From Desulfobacteraceae bacterium (lineage in GTDB: Bacteria > Desulfobacterota > Desulfobacteria > Desulfobacterales > Desulfobacteraceae), in assembly GCA_016743945.1 (NCBI GenBank), contig JADGFI010000031.1, forward strand, positions 1 to 64,000: DNA of 64,000 bases, given 5' to 3'. A program made the translations under genes and the position numbers. Positions within the stretch are counted from its first letter, which is position 1. The number at the start of each line of letters is the position of its first letter. Positions 18,080 through 26,771 of the stretch are shown here, piece by piece. The notes below the pieces were generated by a model that was not told the origin of the DNA, ran no database searches, and saw only the letters and a list, made by a program, of their open reading frames with translations.

Positions 18080-19840
18080 TTATTTCGCTGTCTTGCCAGC
18101 CTGCATGGACTGTAAACTAAAGTAGGCGCCTTTTAAGTCCATCAGCTCCCGGTGGGTTCCCTGTTCAGCAATGGAACCGTTTTTGAGCAGAATCACCCGG
18201 GAAGCATAATCGATGGTGGATAGCCTGTGAGCAATGACAAAAGAAGTCCTGCCCTTCATGAGATTTTCCAAAGCTCGTTGCACCAATTGTTCTGCCTGGG
18301 AATCCAAGGCTGAAGTGGCTTCGTCCAGAATCAGCACCGGCGCATCCTTGATCAGGGCCCTGGCAATACAAATCCGCTGTTTTTCCCCACCGGACAACCG
18401 GGAACCAAGCTCCCCTATTACCGTATCATACCCCTTGGGAAATCCAAGAATAAACTCATGGGCAAAAGCGGCTTTTGCCGCCTTGACAATCTGTTCCTCT
18501 GTGGCGTCCATTCGTCCATACCGGATATTCTCTTTCACCGATTCATTGAATAAAATGGGTTCCTGGGTCACAATGGAAATAGTATCCCTCAAAGATTTGA
18601 TGGACAGATCCCGAATGTCCTTGCCGCCAATTAATATCCGGCCCGAAGACACATCATAGAGTCGGGGTATCAGGTTGACAAGACTGGTTTTCCCCCCCCC
18701 GCTCATTCCCACCAGGGCCAGTACCTCACCCGGGGCAACCCGAAGATTAATATCCTTTAGAGCCGGTGTTTCATCCGCCCCATAGGAAAAACTTACACGA
18801 TCAAATTCCAGGTCAAAGACTGTTCCTTCAAGCATTTCCGGGTTTATTTTTTCCTGGATGGTCTCTTCTTGCTCCAGGATATCAAAGATCCGGGAAGCAG
18901 CCGCCACCCCTTCCTGGATGGTGTTGTTGAGCCCGGACAATTTTTTAACCGGATCATAGAGCATCATGACCGCGGTTAAAAATGAGAAAAAAATGCCGGG
19001 AGTGGAGGTCCCATTGATCACCCGCATGCCGCCGAACCAGATAATAAAAGCAATCCCCAGGCCCCCTAAAAATTCCATGACAGGTGAAGACAGGGCCTTG
19101 GCAACAACCTTTTTCATTTCAAGCCGGAACAATTCTCCGGTTTTTAACCTGAACCTCTTTTTTTCATAGGATTCCAGGCTGAAAATTTTAATGATTTTGG
19201 CACCGGAAAAGGTTTCGTGGAGAAAAGAATTCAAATCGGCCATGGTCTCCTGGGAACCGGTTGAAAAGCGTCTCACCCGCCTGCCGAAAACAAGAATCGG
19301 ATAAAAGGCCAAGGGCAGCACGAGAAAAGCCCCGCAGGCCAGTTGCCAGTCCCGGTAAAAAATAACCCCCAAAAAAGCGATCACACTGAAAAAATCCCGG
19401 AAAACATTTATCACGGCCGTGGATACCATGCCCTTGACAATATTGACGTCATTGGTGATCCTGGACATGAGAGCCCCGGTTTTTTCCTTGTGGATAAAGG
19501 CAATGGGCAGGTCGGTTATTTTTTCATAGAGGGAATCCCTGAAATACCGGATGATCTTCTCCCCGATATAATTCATAAAATATTCAGACCCATAGGACCC
19601 AAGTCCTTTGAGCAAAAAGACCAGAACGGCAAGGCCGGGTATGAGCAGGAGCATTTCTCGGTTTTTGCCGATAAAAATATCATCCATGACCGGCTTGACC
19701 AACAGGGCCATGGCCCCGTTTGCACCGGCCACCATGATCATGCACGCAGCTGCAAAGGCAAGGCGTTTCCAATATCGAGATACAAGATTAAAAATTACGC
19801 GTTGCCGGGATTTGGATAGACTGGCTGGTTTATTTTCCAT
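18080..19840 (-). CDS. msbA: Lipid A export ABC transporter, ATP-binding/permease MsbA
   Basis: This 586-residue half-transporter has six N-terminal membrane segments and a C-terminal ATPase: Walker A GMSGGGKTSLVN, signature LSGGEKQR, Walker B VLILDEATSALD. MsbA flips lipid A-core across the inner membrane. Its divergent neighbour waaA (Kdo transferase) supports a lipopolysaccharide role over a drug-export role. The transmembrane half includes LVKPVMDDIF and MSRITNDVNIVKG, typical of the family. Confidence 0.92.
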   Translation of the reverse strand: MENKPASLSKSRQRVIFNLVSRYWKRLAFAAACMIMVAGANGAMALLVKPVMDDIFIGKNREMLLLIPGLAVLVFLLKGLGSYGSEYFMNYIGEKIIRYFRDSLYEKITDLPIAFIHKEKTGALMSRITNDVNIVKGMVSTAVINVFRDFFSVIAFLGVIFYRDWQLACGAFLVLPLAFYPILVFGRRVRRFSTGSQETMADLNSFLHETFSGAKIIKIFSLESYEKKRFRLKTGELFRLEMKKVVAKALSSPVMEFLGGLGIAFIIWFGGMRVINGTSTPGIFFSFLTAVMMLYDPVKKLSGLNNTIQEGVAAASRIFDILEQEETIQEKINPEMLEGTVFDLEFDRVSFSYGADETPALKDINLRVAPGEVLALVGMSGGGKTSLVNLIPRLYDVSSGRILIGGKDIRDLSIKSLRDTISIVTQEPILFNESVKENIRYGRMDATEEQIVKAAKAAFAHEFILGFPKGYDTVIGELGSRLSGGEKQRICIARALIKDAPVLILDEATSALDSQAEQLVQRALENLMKGRTSFVIAHRLSTIDYASRVILLKNGSIAEQGTHRELMDLKGAYFSLQSMQAGKTAK

Positions 19841-19927
19841 AAATTAAATTTGGTTCGCCCATATTCTGCACCCGATTCAAAAAACCGGGTATTGTCAACC
19901 ATCAAAAAACATGAGAGCATAAGCCCC

Positions 19928-21211
19928 ATGAAAACGTGTGCCTTTATACCCAATTTTTTCAAACTTTACAATATCCTGTGGCAGGTGGCCCTGCCTTTTT
20001 TTAAAAAAAACAAACGACTTTCCCCTTCTTTTAAAAAAAGGGTCACAACAGACCACCTTCAAAAGGCGGATATCTGGATCCAGGCGGCATCTGCCGGCGA
20101 GGCATTTCTCGCCCTCTCCCTTCTTAGCTCCCTGGAACCCAGACAAAAGATTAAAATACTGATCACCTCCACCACCTCCCAGGGCATGGAAATCCTGGAA
20201 TCAGGACTGACCCATATAAAGATTAACCCCAATATTGACTATTTTCTCGACTGGTTTCCCTTTGATATTCCCCAAACCATCCAAAGGGCTGTCACCCGGA
20301 TAAACCCCAGGGTAATGATCCTGCTTGAAACCGAAATCTGGCCGGCCCTTCTCCATTATTTAAAGGAAAACCATACCCAAATTTTTATTGTCAATGGTCG
20401 GCTGTCCAAGCGGAGCGGTCAGCATTATAGATGGACAAGATTTCTATGGGCACGGCTGTCACCGGACAAAATTCTTGCCATATCCCCTTTGGATGCAAAA
20501 AGATACGGCCACATCTTTAGCAAGGCCCGGATTACCATAATGCCCAATATAAAATTTGATCTCATGGAAGCAGACCTTGACACCCCTTCAGAGCCAACAG
20601 CCCTGAAAAACATAATCTCAAATACCCTTCCCTTGTCCATCCTGGCATCCATCAGACGACCCGAAGAAACACAGGCCCTGGAAATTCTGGAAAATCTGCT
20701 GGCCCAATATCCCTGCCAGTTAGTGGCCATTTTTCCCCGACACATGCATCGGATAAATGCCTGGAAGAAAAAGCTATACAAAAAAAGGATTTCATTCCAG
20801 TTAAGATCAGAGCTGACAGAACCTGCCACAACTGCCGGCATCATCCTCTGGGACACCTTCGGGGAATTGAGGTCTGCCTATGGGATTGCAGGGGCTGTAT
20901 TTGTAGGCGGCAGCCTGTGCCCCCTGGGCGGCCAAAACTTCATTGAGCCGGTTGTTCTTGGAACGCCCACGGTGACCGGCCCCTATCTGGATGATTTTGC
21001 CTGGGCGGGAGAAGATCTTTTCAGCCAAAATATTGTCACCATCTGCAATGATAGTCAGGCGGTTGCCCACACCATGGTCACCCATCTTGAGACCCCTATT
21101 GAAAGAAACAAACGAAGACAAAAGGCCCAATATTATATTCAAAAAAACCAGGGCGGTACGAAGATGGCCTGCCAGATAATTTTAGAGGCGTTTGAGCACG
21201 AAAAACGATAG
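19928..21211 (+). CDS. waaA: 3-deoxy-D-manno-octulosonic acid (Kdo) transferase
   Basis: WaaA adds Kdo to lipid A precursor at the inner membrane. From the Met at 19928 the protein has an N-terminal hydrophobic anchor (LYNILWQVALPFF) and 427 residues, near the family norm. Conserved parts include IWIQAASAGEA (WxHxxSvGE-like), LLETEIWPALL and GGSLCPLGGQNFIEPVVLGT, the donor-site loop. The frame is open 26 codons upstream to 19850, but the family normally starts at the anchor. No strong ribosome site is visible for either start. The gene diverges from msbA and converges on the receiver-TPR gene with a 4-base gap. Confidence 0.9.
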   Translation: MKTCAFIPNFFKLYNILWQVALPFFKKNKRLSPSFKKRVTTDHLQKADIWIQAASAGEAFLALSLLSSLEPRQKIKILITSTTSQGMEILESGLTHIKINPNIDYFLDWFPFDIPQTIQRAVTRINPRVMILLETEIWPALLHYLKENHTQIFIVNGRLSKRSGQHYRWTRFLWARLSPDKILAISPLDAKRYGHIFSKARITIMPNIKFDLMEADLDTPSEPTALKNIISNTLPLSILASIRRPEETQALEILENLLAQYPCQLVAIFPRHMHRINAWKKKLYKKRISFQLRSELTEPATTAGIILWDTFGELRSAYGIAGAVFVGGSLCPLGGQNFIEPVVLGTPTVTGPYLDDFAWAGEDLFSQNIVTICNDSQAVAHTMVTHLETPIERNKRRQKAQYYIQKNQGGTKMACQIILEAFEHEKR

Positions 21212-21215
21212 GTAG

Positions 21216-22382
21216 TTAAAGTTCTCTTCGAAGTGCGATTGCCGCTTCATGCTTGGGGTCTATCCTTAGAATCTGATTTAGACAATCATCTGCTTTGAGT
21301 GTTTTACCATTCAGGTAATATATTTTTGCAATTTGAAATTTTGCGTCTATATGCGCCCTGACATGACTGTCCACATTGATAAAATATTTCAATGCTTTTT
21401 CTCTATTTCCCGCGTCATTGAATACGAGTCCTGCCTTATACATCATATCATAATTTGAAGGATTCTCTTTGACACCTTGCTCAAGCAATTCCTGGGGAAA
21501 CTCAAACTCATGATTTGACAAACAGATCTCGATGATCTGTTCCCGGGCAATATTTTTTTTTTTTGATCGGGCAATTACCTTGGAAAAAATAGCCAGGGCC
21601 AAAGACCTGAGATTATTTTTCAATAATTTATTGCAGATATCGTAGGCTTTTTCATTGTATCGGGTACTTAATGACAGGATCTCAAGATAATAGGCACCCG
21701 CCTTTTTGAGATCATTTTTTTTCAAATAATAATCGGCAAGATAAACCCGTGAAATTGTATCCTGCCGGTTGACGGAAACTGCCTTTAAAAGGCATTTCTC
21801 TGCAATGCTGCTTTTTTTTATTTTAAAATGGAGTAACCCCAATTGGCGAAGCAGTCTTGAAGCAGATGGTTTATGGATCAAGGCTATTTTTACTTCTTCA
21901 ATGGCGGCGGTATAGTCACCCTTTTCTTCCAACTCTCTTGCCTGTTTTCGATGTATGGTAAAAGGATCGGGATTATTGACTTTTTTAATGACAGCTTTTA
22001 TGGTCGTATCCAAAACGCCAAGGGTTAAAGGTTTTAGAAGGTATCCGTTAATTTCAGTTTCCGCCACTTCAGCAACGATATCCCGCTCCGCTTCTGCTGT
22101 AATCATAATCACAAGGATATCTCTAAGCAAAATATCATTCCGAATTTCTTCCAGCATTTCAATCCCGTTCAGAACAGGCATATTCCAGTCAACAATAAGA
22201 AGATCAAAGGTTGAAGCCCTTAAAGCTGCTAATCCTTCTTTCCCGTTTTCAGCAAACCGCAATTTTGCGCCGATATTTAAGTTTTGGAGCATTTTTCGAA
22301 TGGTTAAGCGCATGCTTTTCATATCATCAACCACCAAGATGGATAAATCTTCGATAACCAAGGCAATCTCGTTTTCTGACAT
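21216..22382 (-). CDS. Response regulator with TPR repeats
   Basis: This 388-residue protein has a CheY-like receiver domain at residues 12-130: acidic pocket VVDDMKSMR, phospho-acceptor LIVDWNMPVLNG, ITAEAE and the KPLT lysine. The rest is a chain of tetratricopeptide-like helices (about 145-385). There is no DNA-binding output domain, so it probably signals by protein contact. No histidine kinase is adjacent, so the partner is unknown. Chemotaxis-type or RpoS/second-messenger control are possible but not shown. Confidence 0.87.
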   Translation of the reverse strand: MSENEIALVIEDLSILVVDDMKSMRLTIRKMLQNLNIGAKLRFAENGKEGLAALRASTFDLLIVDWNMPVLNGIEMLEEIRNDILLRDILVIMITAEAERDIVAEVAETEINGYLLKPLTLGVLDTTIKAVIKKVNNPDPFTIHRKQARELEEKGDYTAAIEEVKIALIHKPSASRLLRQLGLLHFKIKKSSIAEKCLLKAVSVNRQDTISRVYLADYYLKKNDLKKAGAYYLEILSLSTRYNEKAYDICNKLLKNNLRSLALAIFSKVIARSKKKNIAREQIIEICLSNHEFEFPQELLEQGVKENPSNYDMMYKAGLVFNDAGNREKALKYFINVDSHVRAHIDAKFQIAKIYYLNGKTLKADDCLNQILRIDPKHEAAIALRREL

Positions 22383-22796
22383 TTTTTATCCTTCGTTAAA
22401 GTTATTTTTCTTAGGGCTATTTAGTCGCACAACTCTATTTTATATCACATATTTGGACAATTTGAGTCAGAAAAATTTAAATTTATGGGAATCGATCTCA
22501 ATTAAATGTAGAAAAATTGGATATTTTTATAGGATTTGGGCCTCGGATTTTCGCCCATACCAGAGTTCCCCCTTGGACATACCTCCCTTCACAAATGCAA
22601 TTGTGTATACATTGGTTCTTCTCTGGTTATTTATTTTACTTGCAATCTGTGGTCAATGGTGTAAGCTACAGACTAACTTTACAAAAAGTAGAATCAAATT
22701 TTCCTTCAAGGTTGTCCTCGTTAACCTCGTTGTTTTTCAAAAGCATCGTTCGTTGCGGTCGAAGTTTCTGCTGATTCATTAAACAGGAGAAACCCT
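22383..22796. other. Intergenic/leader region upstream of the 39-codon ORF
   Basis: About 400 bases lie between the receiver-TPR gene and the small leader ORF. I see no credible coding frame. The 3' part probably carries the promoter of the helicase/cold-shock block. A TTGCAA-like hexamer near 22639 is a weak promoter candidate only. Confidence 0.3.
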
Positions 22797-22916
22797 ATGA
22801 CACTGTATGTCATAAATAATAACCGCGCAGCAACAGAGATTTTCCCGGACCATAACCCGCCGACTGCCCCTGATGCCTTCAACATAACCTGTTCAACCAT
22901 TTCATCAAACAAATAA
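22797..22916 (+). CDS. 39-codon leader ORF upstream of the DEAD-box helicase
   Basis: An ATG at 22797 follows a strong ribosome site (AGGAG, seven bases upstream) and opens a 39-codon frame that ends in TAA at 22916, about 90 bases before the helicase. The product begins MTLYVINNN and is rich in Asn, Thr and Pro; I recognise no family. Two perfect hairpins follow before the helicase start. It could be a regulatory uORF or a short conserved protein. No evidence of expression is available from sequence alone. Confidence 0.45.
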   Translation: MTLYVINNNRAATEIFPDHNPPTAPDAFNITCSTISSNK

Positions 22917-22927
22917 AAAAATTACCA

Positions 22928-22974
22928 GCGGAGGGTAATGACTCCGCAGATCGAAAACCAGGGATACGCCCTGG
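22928..22974 (+). promoter_or_regulatory. Two hairpins in the helicase 5' leader
   Basis: Two perfect 6-bp stems stand in line between the leader ORF and the helicase ribosome site: GCGGAG/CTCCGC (22928-22947, 8-base loop) and CCAGGG/CCCTGG (22958-22974, 5-base loop). Neither is followed by a T-run, so they are not standard terminators. Long structured leaders are known for cold-induced helicases and cold-shock genes; thermosensing here is inferred. Confidence 0.45.
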
Positions 22975-23004
22975 CCGGTCATCACGTAATACATAGGAGC
23001 ATTA

Positions 23005-24300
23005 ATGAGTTTTAAAGAATTTAATTTTCACCCCAAGATAACCGCCGGCATTGAAGCCTGCGGTTTTACCACCCCTACCCCGATACAGAAAGAAGCCATT
23101 CCCCCGATCCTTGAAGGTCGGGATATCCTGGGCCTTGCCCAGACCGGCACCGGAAAGACCGCAGCCTTTGTTCTACCCCTTCTCCAGCGACTTCTGGACG
23201 GCCCCCGTAAACGAGTGAGGGCCTTAATTGTAGCACCCACCAGGGAATTGGCCGAGCAGATCCATGACGACATCAGCAAAATGGCAAAACAGACCGGCCT
23301 GCGCAGTATTTCCATTTACGGCGGCGTGGGCAAGCATCCCCAGGTCAGAGCCATCCGTAATGGAGTGGAAATTATAGTTGCCTGCCCCGGCCGGCTGCTT
23401 GATCTCTTGAATGACAGGGCCTTTTCCCTGAACGCGGTTGAAGCACTGGTTCTCGATGAAGCTGACCACATGTTTGACAAGGGATTTTTGCCCGATATCC
23501 GCAGGATCATCAAGCAACTGCCCGTCAAACGCCAGTCCCTGGTTTTCTCCGCCACCATGCCCAGGGAAATCCGGCATTTAGCGGAAAACATATTAACAAA
23601 TCCGGCCACCGTTCAAATCAACCACACCCAGCCGGTCCTTTCAATCTCCCATGTGCTGTTTCAGGTGGCAAAAGCCAAGAAGACCTCTTTACTCAAGAGC
23701 ATCATCCAGGAAAAAGAGATGAGCAGCACCCTGATCTTCACCCGCACCAAACACAAGGCAAAAAGTCTGGCCCTGCATTTGCAAAAGGAAGGCTATAGTG
23801 CGGCATCCATCCAGGGCAATCTTTCCCAACAAAAACGCCAGCAGGCGCTGAATGGATTTAAGGACGGCACCTTCAAAATTCTAGTTGCCACGGATATCGC
23901 CGCCCGGGGCATTGATGTTCAGGGGATTAGCCATGTAATCAACTATGATGTACCGGATACTGCGGAAGCCTATACCCACCGCACCGGACGTACAGGCCGG
24001 GCAGCCTGCACAGGGGAGGCACTCATCTTTGCCGGCCAGGAAGACAATAAAATGATTTCTGTCATTGAGCGTACTCTGGGTAAAAAAATGCGCAGGGAAA
24101 CAGCCCCTGGGTTTGACTATGACCCGAGAGAAGACCTGGTTGAAGAGAAAAGAGAACGCGCGCCGCGTCAAATGCCGAGAAGAAAGAAACCCCCGGTGAC
24201 CGGGCGAAGAAAAAGCCATCACAGCAGCGGTAGCGGTGTTTTTTCCCTGGCTTCCGCCGGCAGAAACAGCAGAAGCAGGAGCCAGAGCGCACAACAATAA
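23005..24300 (+). CDS. DEAD-box ATP-dependent RNA helicase (RhlE-like)
   Basis: This 431-residue helicase has all core motifs: Q-motif FTTPTPIQKEAIP, motif I AQTGTGKT, PTREL, DEAD in LVLDEADHMFD, SAT in VFSATMP, and HRTGRTGR. After residue 370 comes a basic, Arg/Ser-rich tail like that of RhlE proteins, which binds RNA. Its likely job is unwinding of RNA duplexes in ribosome assembly or decay at low temperature. It has a GGAG ribosome site, follows a structured leader, and is followed 106 bases later by a cold-shock protein gene. Confidence 0.94.
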   Translation: MSFKEFNFHPKITAGIEACGFTTPTPIQKEAIPPILEGRDILGLAQTGTGKTAAFVLPLLQRLLDGPRKRVRALIVAPTRELAEQIHDDISKMAKQTGLRSISIYGGVGKHPQVRAIRNGVEIIVACPGRLLDLLNDRAFSLNAVEALVLDEADHMFDKGFLPDIRRIIKQLPVKRQSLVFSATMPREIRHLAENILTNPATVQINHTQPVLSISHVLFQVAKAKKTSLLKSIIQEKEMSSTLIFTRTKHKAKSLALHLQKEGYSAASIQGNLSQQKRQQALNGFKDGTFKILVATDIAARGIDVQGISHVINYDVPDTAEAYTHRTGRTGRAACTGEALIFAGQEDNKMISVIERTLGKKMRRETAPGFDYDPREDLVEEKRERAPRQMPRRKKPPVTGRRKSHHSSGSGVFSLASAGRNSRSRSQSAQQ

Positions 24301-24405
24301 CCGATTTTGTCTGGACACCCAGACTTCCAGTCGACGTATCACACGATACCTCGGCTATATAAACAGCGGTTCCGAAAGGAGCCCATCGCAAAGGAGTAAT
24401 ACAAC

Positions 24406-24606
24406 ATGGCTGAAGGTACAGTAAAGTGGTTTAATGATTCAAAAGGTTTTGGTTTTATTGAGCAGGATGGTGGCAAGGATTTATTTGTTCATCATTCAGC
24501 AATTCAGGCAGAAGGATTTAAATCCCTGGCTGAAGGTGCACGGGTAACATTTGATGTTGTAGACGGTCCTAAAGGACCGGCAGCTGAGAATGTTAGACAG
24601 TTATAA
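24406..24606 (+). CDS. Cold-shock protein, CspA family
   Basis: This 66-residue single OB-fold protein has both RNA-binding motifs, KGFGFI (RNP1) and DLFVHHS (RNP2). It starts with AEGTVKWFNDSKG, typical of CspA-type RNA chaperones. A GGAG ribosome site precedes it and a strong terminator follows. Its place after a DEAD-box helicase fits a cold or stress RNA-remodelling unit. Confidence 0.96.
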   Translation: MAEGTVKWFNDSKGFGFIEQDGGKDLFVHHSAIQAEGFKSLAEGARVTFDVVDGPKGPAAENVRQL

Positions 24607-24626
24607 ACACTGGTATTAAGCATTGC

Positions 24627-24659
24627 AAAGACCCCGCATTTTTGCGGGGTCTTTTTTTT
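24627..24659 (+). terminator. Rho-independent terminator after the cold-shock gene
   Basis: The GC-rich stem GACCCCGC/GCGGGGTC, extended by A-T pairs, has a short loop and is followed by eight T residues, 20 bases after the cold-shock stop. This is a textbook intrinsic terminator on the plus strand. Confidence 0.93.
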
Positions 24660-24707
24660 ATCGCAGACCCTTTGCGGCCAACCCACAACAGTCAAAAGGA
24701 ATTCATC

Positions 24708-24851
24708 TTGTTCAAACCAAACTATTCATTTGAAAAACGACAGAAAGAATTGGCAAAAAAGAAAAAGAAAGAAGAAAAAAAGCAGCGCAAGCTGGAAAAA
24801 CAAAAAAATCCTGCTCAGGAAGAAGAAAATGAGCCTCTCAAGGAAGGATAG
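24708..24851 (+). CDS. Small lysine-rich protein (47 residues)
   Basis: A TTG at 24708 with AAAGGA upstream opens a 47-codon frame: FKPNYSFEKRQKELAKKKKK then a Lys/Glu coiled stretch. The pattern (a short aromatic head followed by a Lys-rich helix) is shared by small proteins seen next to cold-shock genes in proteobacteria; function unknown, RNA or ribosome contact is a guess. The ATG at 24642 is inside the preceding terminator and is unlikely to be used. A hairpin terminator follows at 24904. Confidence 0.6.
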   Translation: MFKPNYSFEKRQKELAKKKKKEEKKQRKLEKQKNPAQEEENEPLKEG

Positions 24852-24903
24852 CCACCGCTAGGTGTTTTTCCTGATCCTGAGCCAAAAAAAATTTACATCC
24901 AAT

Positions 24904-24930
24904 CAATGGGTTCTCCCATTGGTTTTTCTT
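24904..24930 (+). terminator. Hairpin terminator after the small lysine-rich gene
   Basis: A perfect 7-bp stem CAATGGG/CCCATTG with a 4-base loop is followed by GTTTTTCTT. It lies about 50 bases after the stop of the 47-codon gene and closes the cold-shock block. Confidence 0.7.
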
Positions 24931-25044
24931 GCGGTCATTTTTTTTATGGACTATTATGGACCAGGATAAACCCTGGCTATTTCTTGGAAAACAAAGAAAT
25001 GTTAGGGATTTTAAATACCGTTTAAAACCAGATGGAGGATGACC

Positions 25045-25503
25045 ATGGATTTGGAACGCTACAAACAGGTAATTTCAGATGCGATCAAAGGCGAGATTGA
25101 GGCAAAAGAATTTTATGAGAAGGTTGCCCTAAGAATCAAGGAACCCTTTCTCATGGAATTGTTTGAAAAATTTGCCAAAGAAGAAGCAAAACATGAAAAA
25201 ATCCTGACCGCCATTTTAAACAAAGAAAAAATGGACACCTCTTTCTTCAATTTTGAAAAGGATTTTAAGGTATCTGAAACCATTGATATGCCTGAAGTCA
25301 ATGACGATATGGATCTCAAGGGCGCCATTGGCATTGCCATGAAAAATGAAGAACTTGCCATGAAAAGATACACAGCCCTTGCGGATAATTGTGATGACCC
25401 GCAATTAAAAAAGGTTTTCCTGGACCTTGCCGCCATGGAACGGGACCATAAATTCAAGATGGAAAATAGCTTTGTGGATGTTGCCTATCCGGAAGTCTGG
25501 TAA
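25045..25503 (+). CDS. Ferritin-like/rubrerythrin-type di-iron protein
   Basis: This 152-residue all-helical protein has the two ExxH pairs of the ferritin-like fold: EAKEFYE with KEEAKHEKI in the first half and KNEELAMKRY with AMERDHKFK in the second. It lacks the C-terminal rubredoxin domain of classic rubrerythrin. A role in iron handling or peroxide defence is likely. The ATG at 25045 sits six bases after GGAGG; the ATG at 25039 is too close to that site. Confidence 0.87.
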   Translation: MDLERYKQVISDAIKGEIEAKEFYEKVALRIKEPFLMELFEKFAKEEAKHEKILTAILNKEKMDTSFFNFEKDFKVSETIDMPEVNDDMDLKGAIGIAMKNEELAMKRYTALADNCDDPQLKKVFLDLAAMERDHKFKMENSFVDVAYPEVW

Positions 25504-25528
25504 ACCTAAAAAAATGTCAAAATCAATG

Positions 25529-25549
25529 GGCCTGTTAAGACAACAGGCC
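25529..25549. terminator. Bidirectional hairpin between ferritin-like gene and gpsA
   Basis: A perfect 8-bp stem GGCCTGTT/AACAGGCC with a 5-base loop lies between two convergent genes, 26 bases after one stop and 25 bases beyond the other. T-rich tracts lie some distance to the side on the minus strand. Confidence 0.55.
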
Positions 25550-25573
25550 TGTTAAAGTAATAGGAATAGCAAC

Positions 25574-26605
25574 TTAAAGAACCCCGTCCAGTTCATGTTT
25601 CAAAGACCGATTCATTAACCGTGCCACGGTCTGGGCCACAGGTCTATCTTCAAACAGAACCGCATACACCTCATTGCAGATGGGAAGGTCCACCCCCAGT
25701 TTTTTGGACAAGTTGTATACGGACCGGGTGGTTTTTACCCCTTCTGCCACCATTCTCATTTCAGAAATAATATCGTCCAGTTTTTTCCCTTGTCCAATCT
25801 GCTTGCCAACGGTATAGTTCCGGCTTAAATCACCAGTACAGGTCAGCAAAAGATCCCCAACCCCTGCAAGACCCGACAAGGTCAAAGGATCCGCCCCCAT
25901 TTTACTGCCCAAACGATTCATCTCTGTCAATCCACGGGTGATCAATGCAGCCCTGGGGTTCAGCCCCATATTCATGCCGTCACAAATACCTGCGGCAATG
26001 GCCACTACATTTTTCACGGCTCCCCCGATCTGGGTTCCCACGGGGTCATCATTGACATAGACCCGAAAAGTGGGGCAGGAAAATACTGCCTGGACATATT
26101 CGGCCACCCCACGGTTTTTGGAAGCCACCGCCACAACCGTTGGAACCTTTGCCGCCACTTCCTTGGCAAAACTGGGGCCGGACAGGACCGCAAAATTTTC
26201 CTTTGGGATAAAATCAATGTTTTCCGATAGAATATCTGTCATGGTCTGGTGACTTACATTTTCAATGCCTTTGGAGGCAGTTACAACGATGGTGTCCGGG
26301 CTTATAAATGCTTTCATTTTCAACGAGACATTTCGCATGCAATGGGAGGGGACCACCACCAGGACCAATTCCTTGTTTTTCACGACGGTTTCAAGGTCAT
26401 TGAAAGGGACAAGATTGTTCGGCAGTTCAAACCCGGGAAGGAATATTTCATTTTCCCGTTTTTTTTCTATCTGCTCTTTCACCTCAGGCTCAAACGCCCA
26501 GAGATCAATGGGAAACCCTTTATCCGCCAGCAATTTTGCAAGGGCGGTGCCCCAGCTGCCTGCTCCCACAACCCCAATCCGTGTTTTGGCAATATCTATA
26601 TTCAT
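25574..26605 (-). CDS. gpsA: Glycerol-3-phosphate dehydrogenase [NAD(P)+]
   Basis: GpsA reduces dihydroxyacetone phosphate to sn-glycerol 3-phosphate, the entry point of phospholipid synthesis. The 343-residue protein has the Rossmann loop VVGAGSWGTALAKLL at residue 13, TASKGIE, the LSGPSFAKEVA block and catalytic lysine region GGAVKNVVAIAAG. Length and motifs match the family well. It appears to be a single gene; a short inverted repeat (TGACC/GGTCA) lies just upstream. Confidence 0.95.
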   Translation of the reverse strand: MNIDIAKTRIGVVGAGSWGTALAKLLADKGFPIDLWAFEPEVKEQIEKKRENEIFLPGFELPNNLVPFNDLETVVKNKELVLVVVPSHCMRNVSLKMKAFISPDTIVVTASKGIENVSHQTMTDILSENIDFIPKENFAVLSGPSFAKEVAAKVPTVVAVASKNRGVAEYVQAVFSCPTFRVYVNDDPVGTQIGGAVKNVVAIAAGICDGMNMGLNPRAALITRGLTEMNRLGSKMGADPLTLSGLAGVGDLLLTCTGDLSRNYTVGKQIGQGKKLDDIISEMRMVAEGVKTTRSVYNLSKKLGVDLPICNEVYAVLFEDRPVAQTVARLMNRSLKHELDGVL

Positions 26606-26771
26606 TATACCCTTCCTGACCTGACAAGGTCATCATATTTAAAAAAAATCATGCCTGGTTTTTACCGCCAGGGCAAAGTGGTATATACATTAAATTCTAA
26701 TTGTGTTCAATCTTATTCTGATTGCCGGCAGTCATCTCCGTCCCCACGTGCAAAACCTGGGCACTTAAGGA

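Noticed and set aside
21955..22782. 275-codon plus-strand frame opposite the receiver-TPR gene and into the leader
   Set aside because: Mostly antisense to the receiver domain; composition is Ser/Ile/Phe-rich and no family match is visible.
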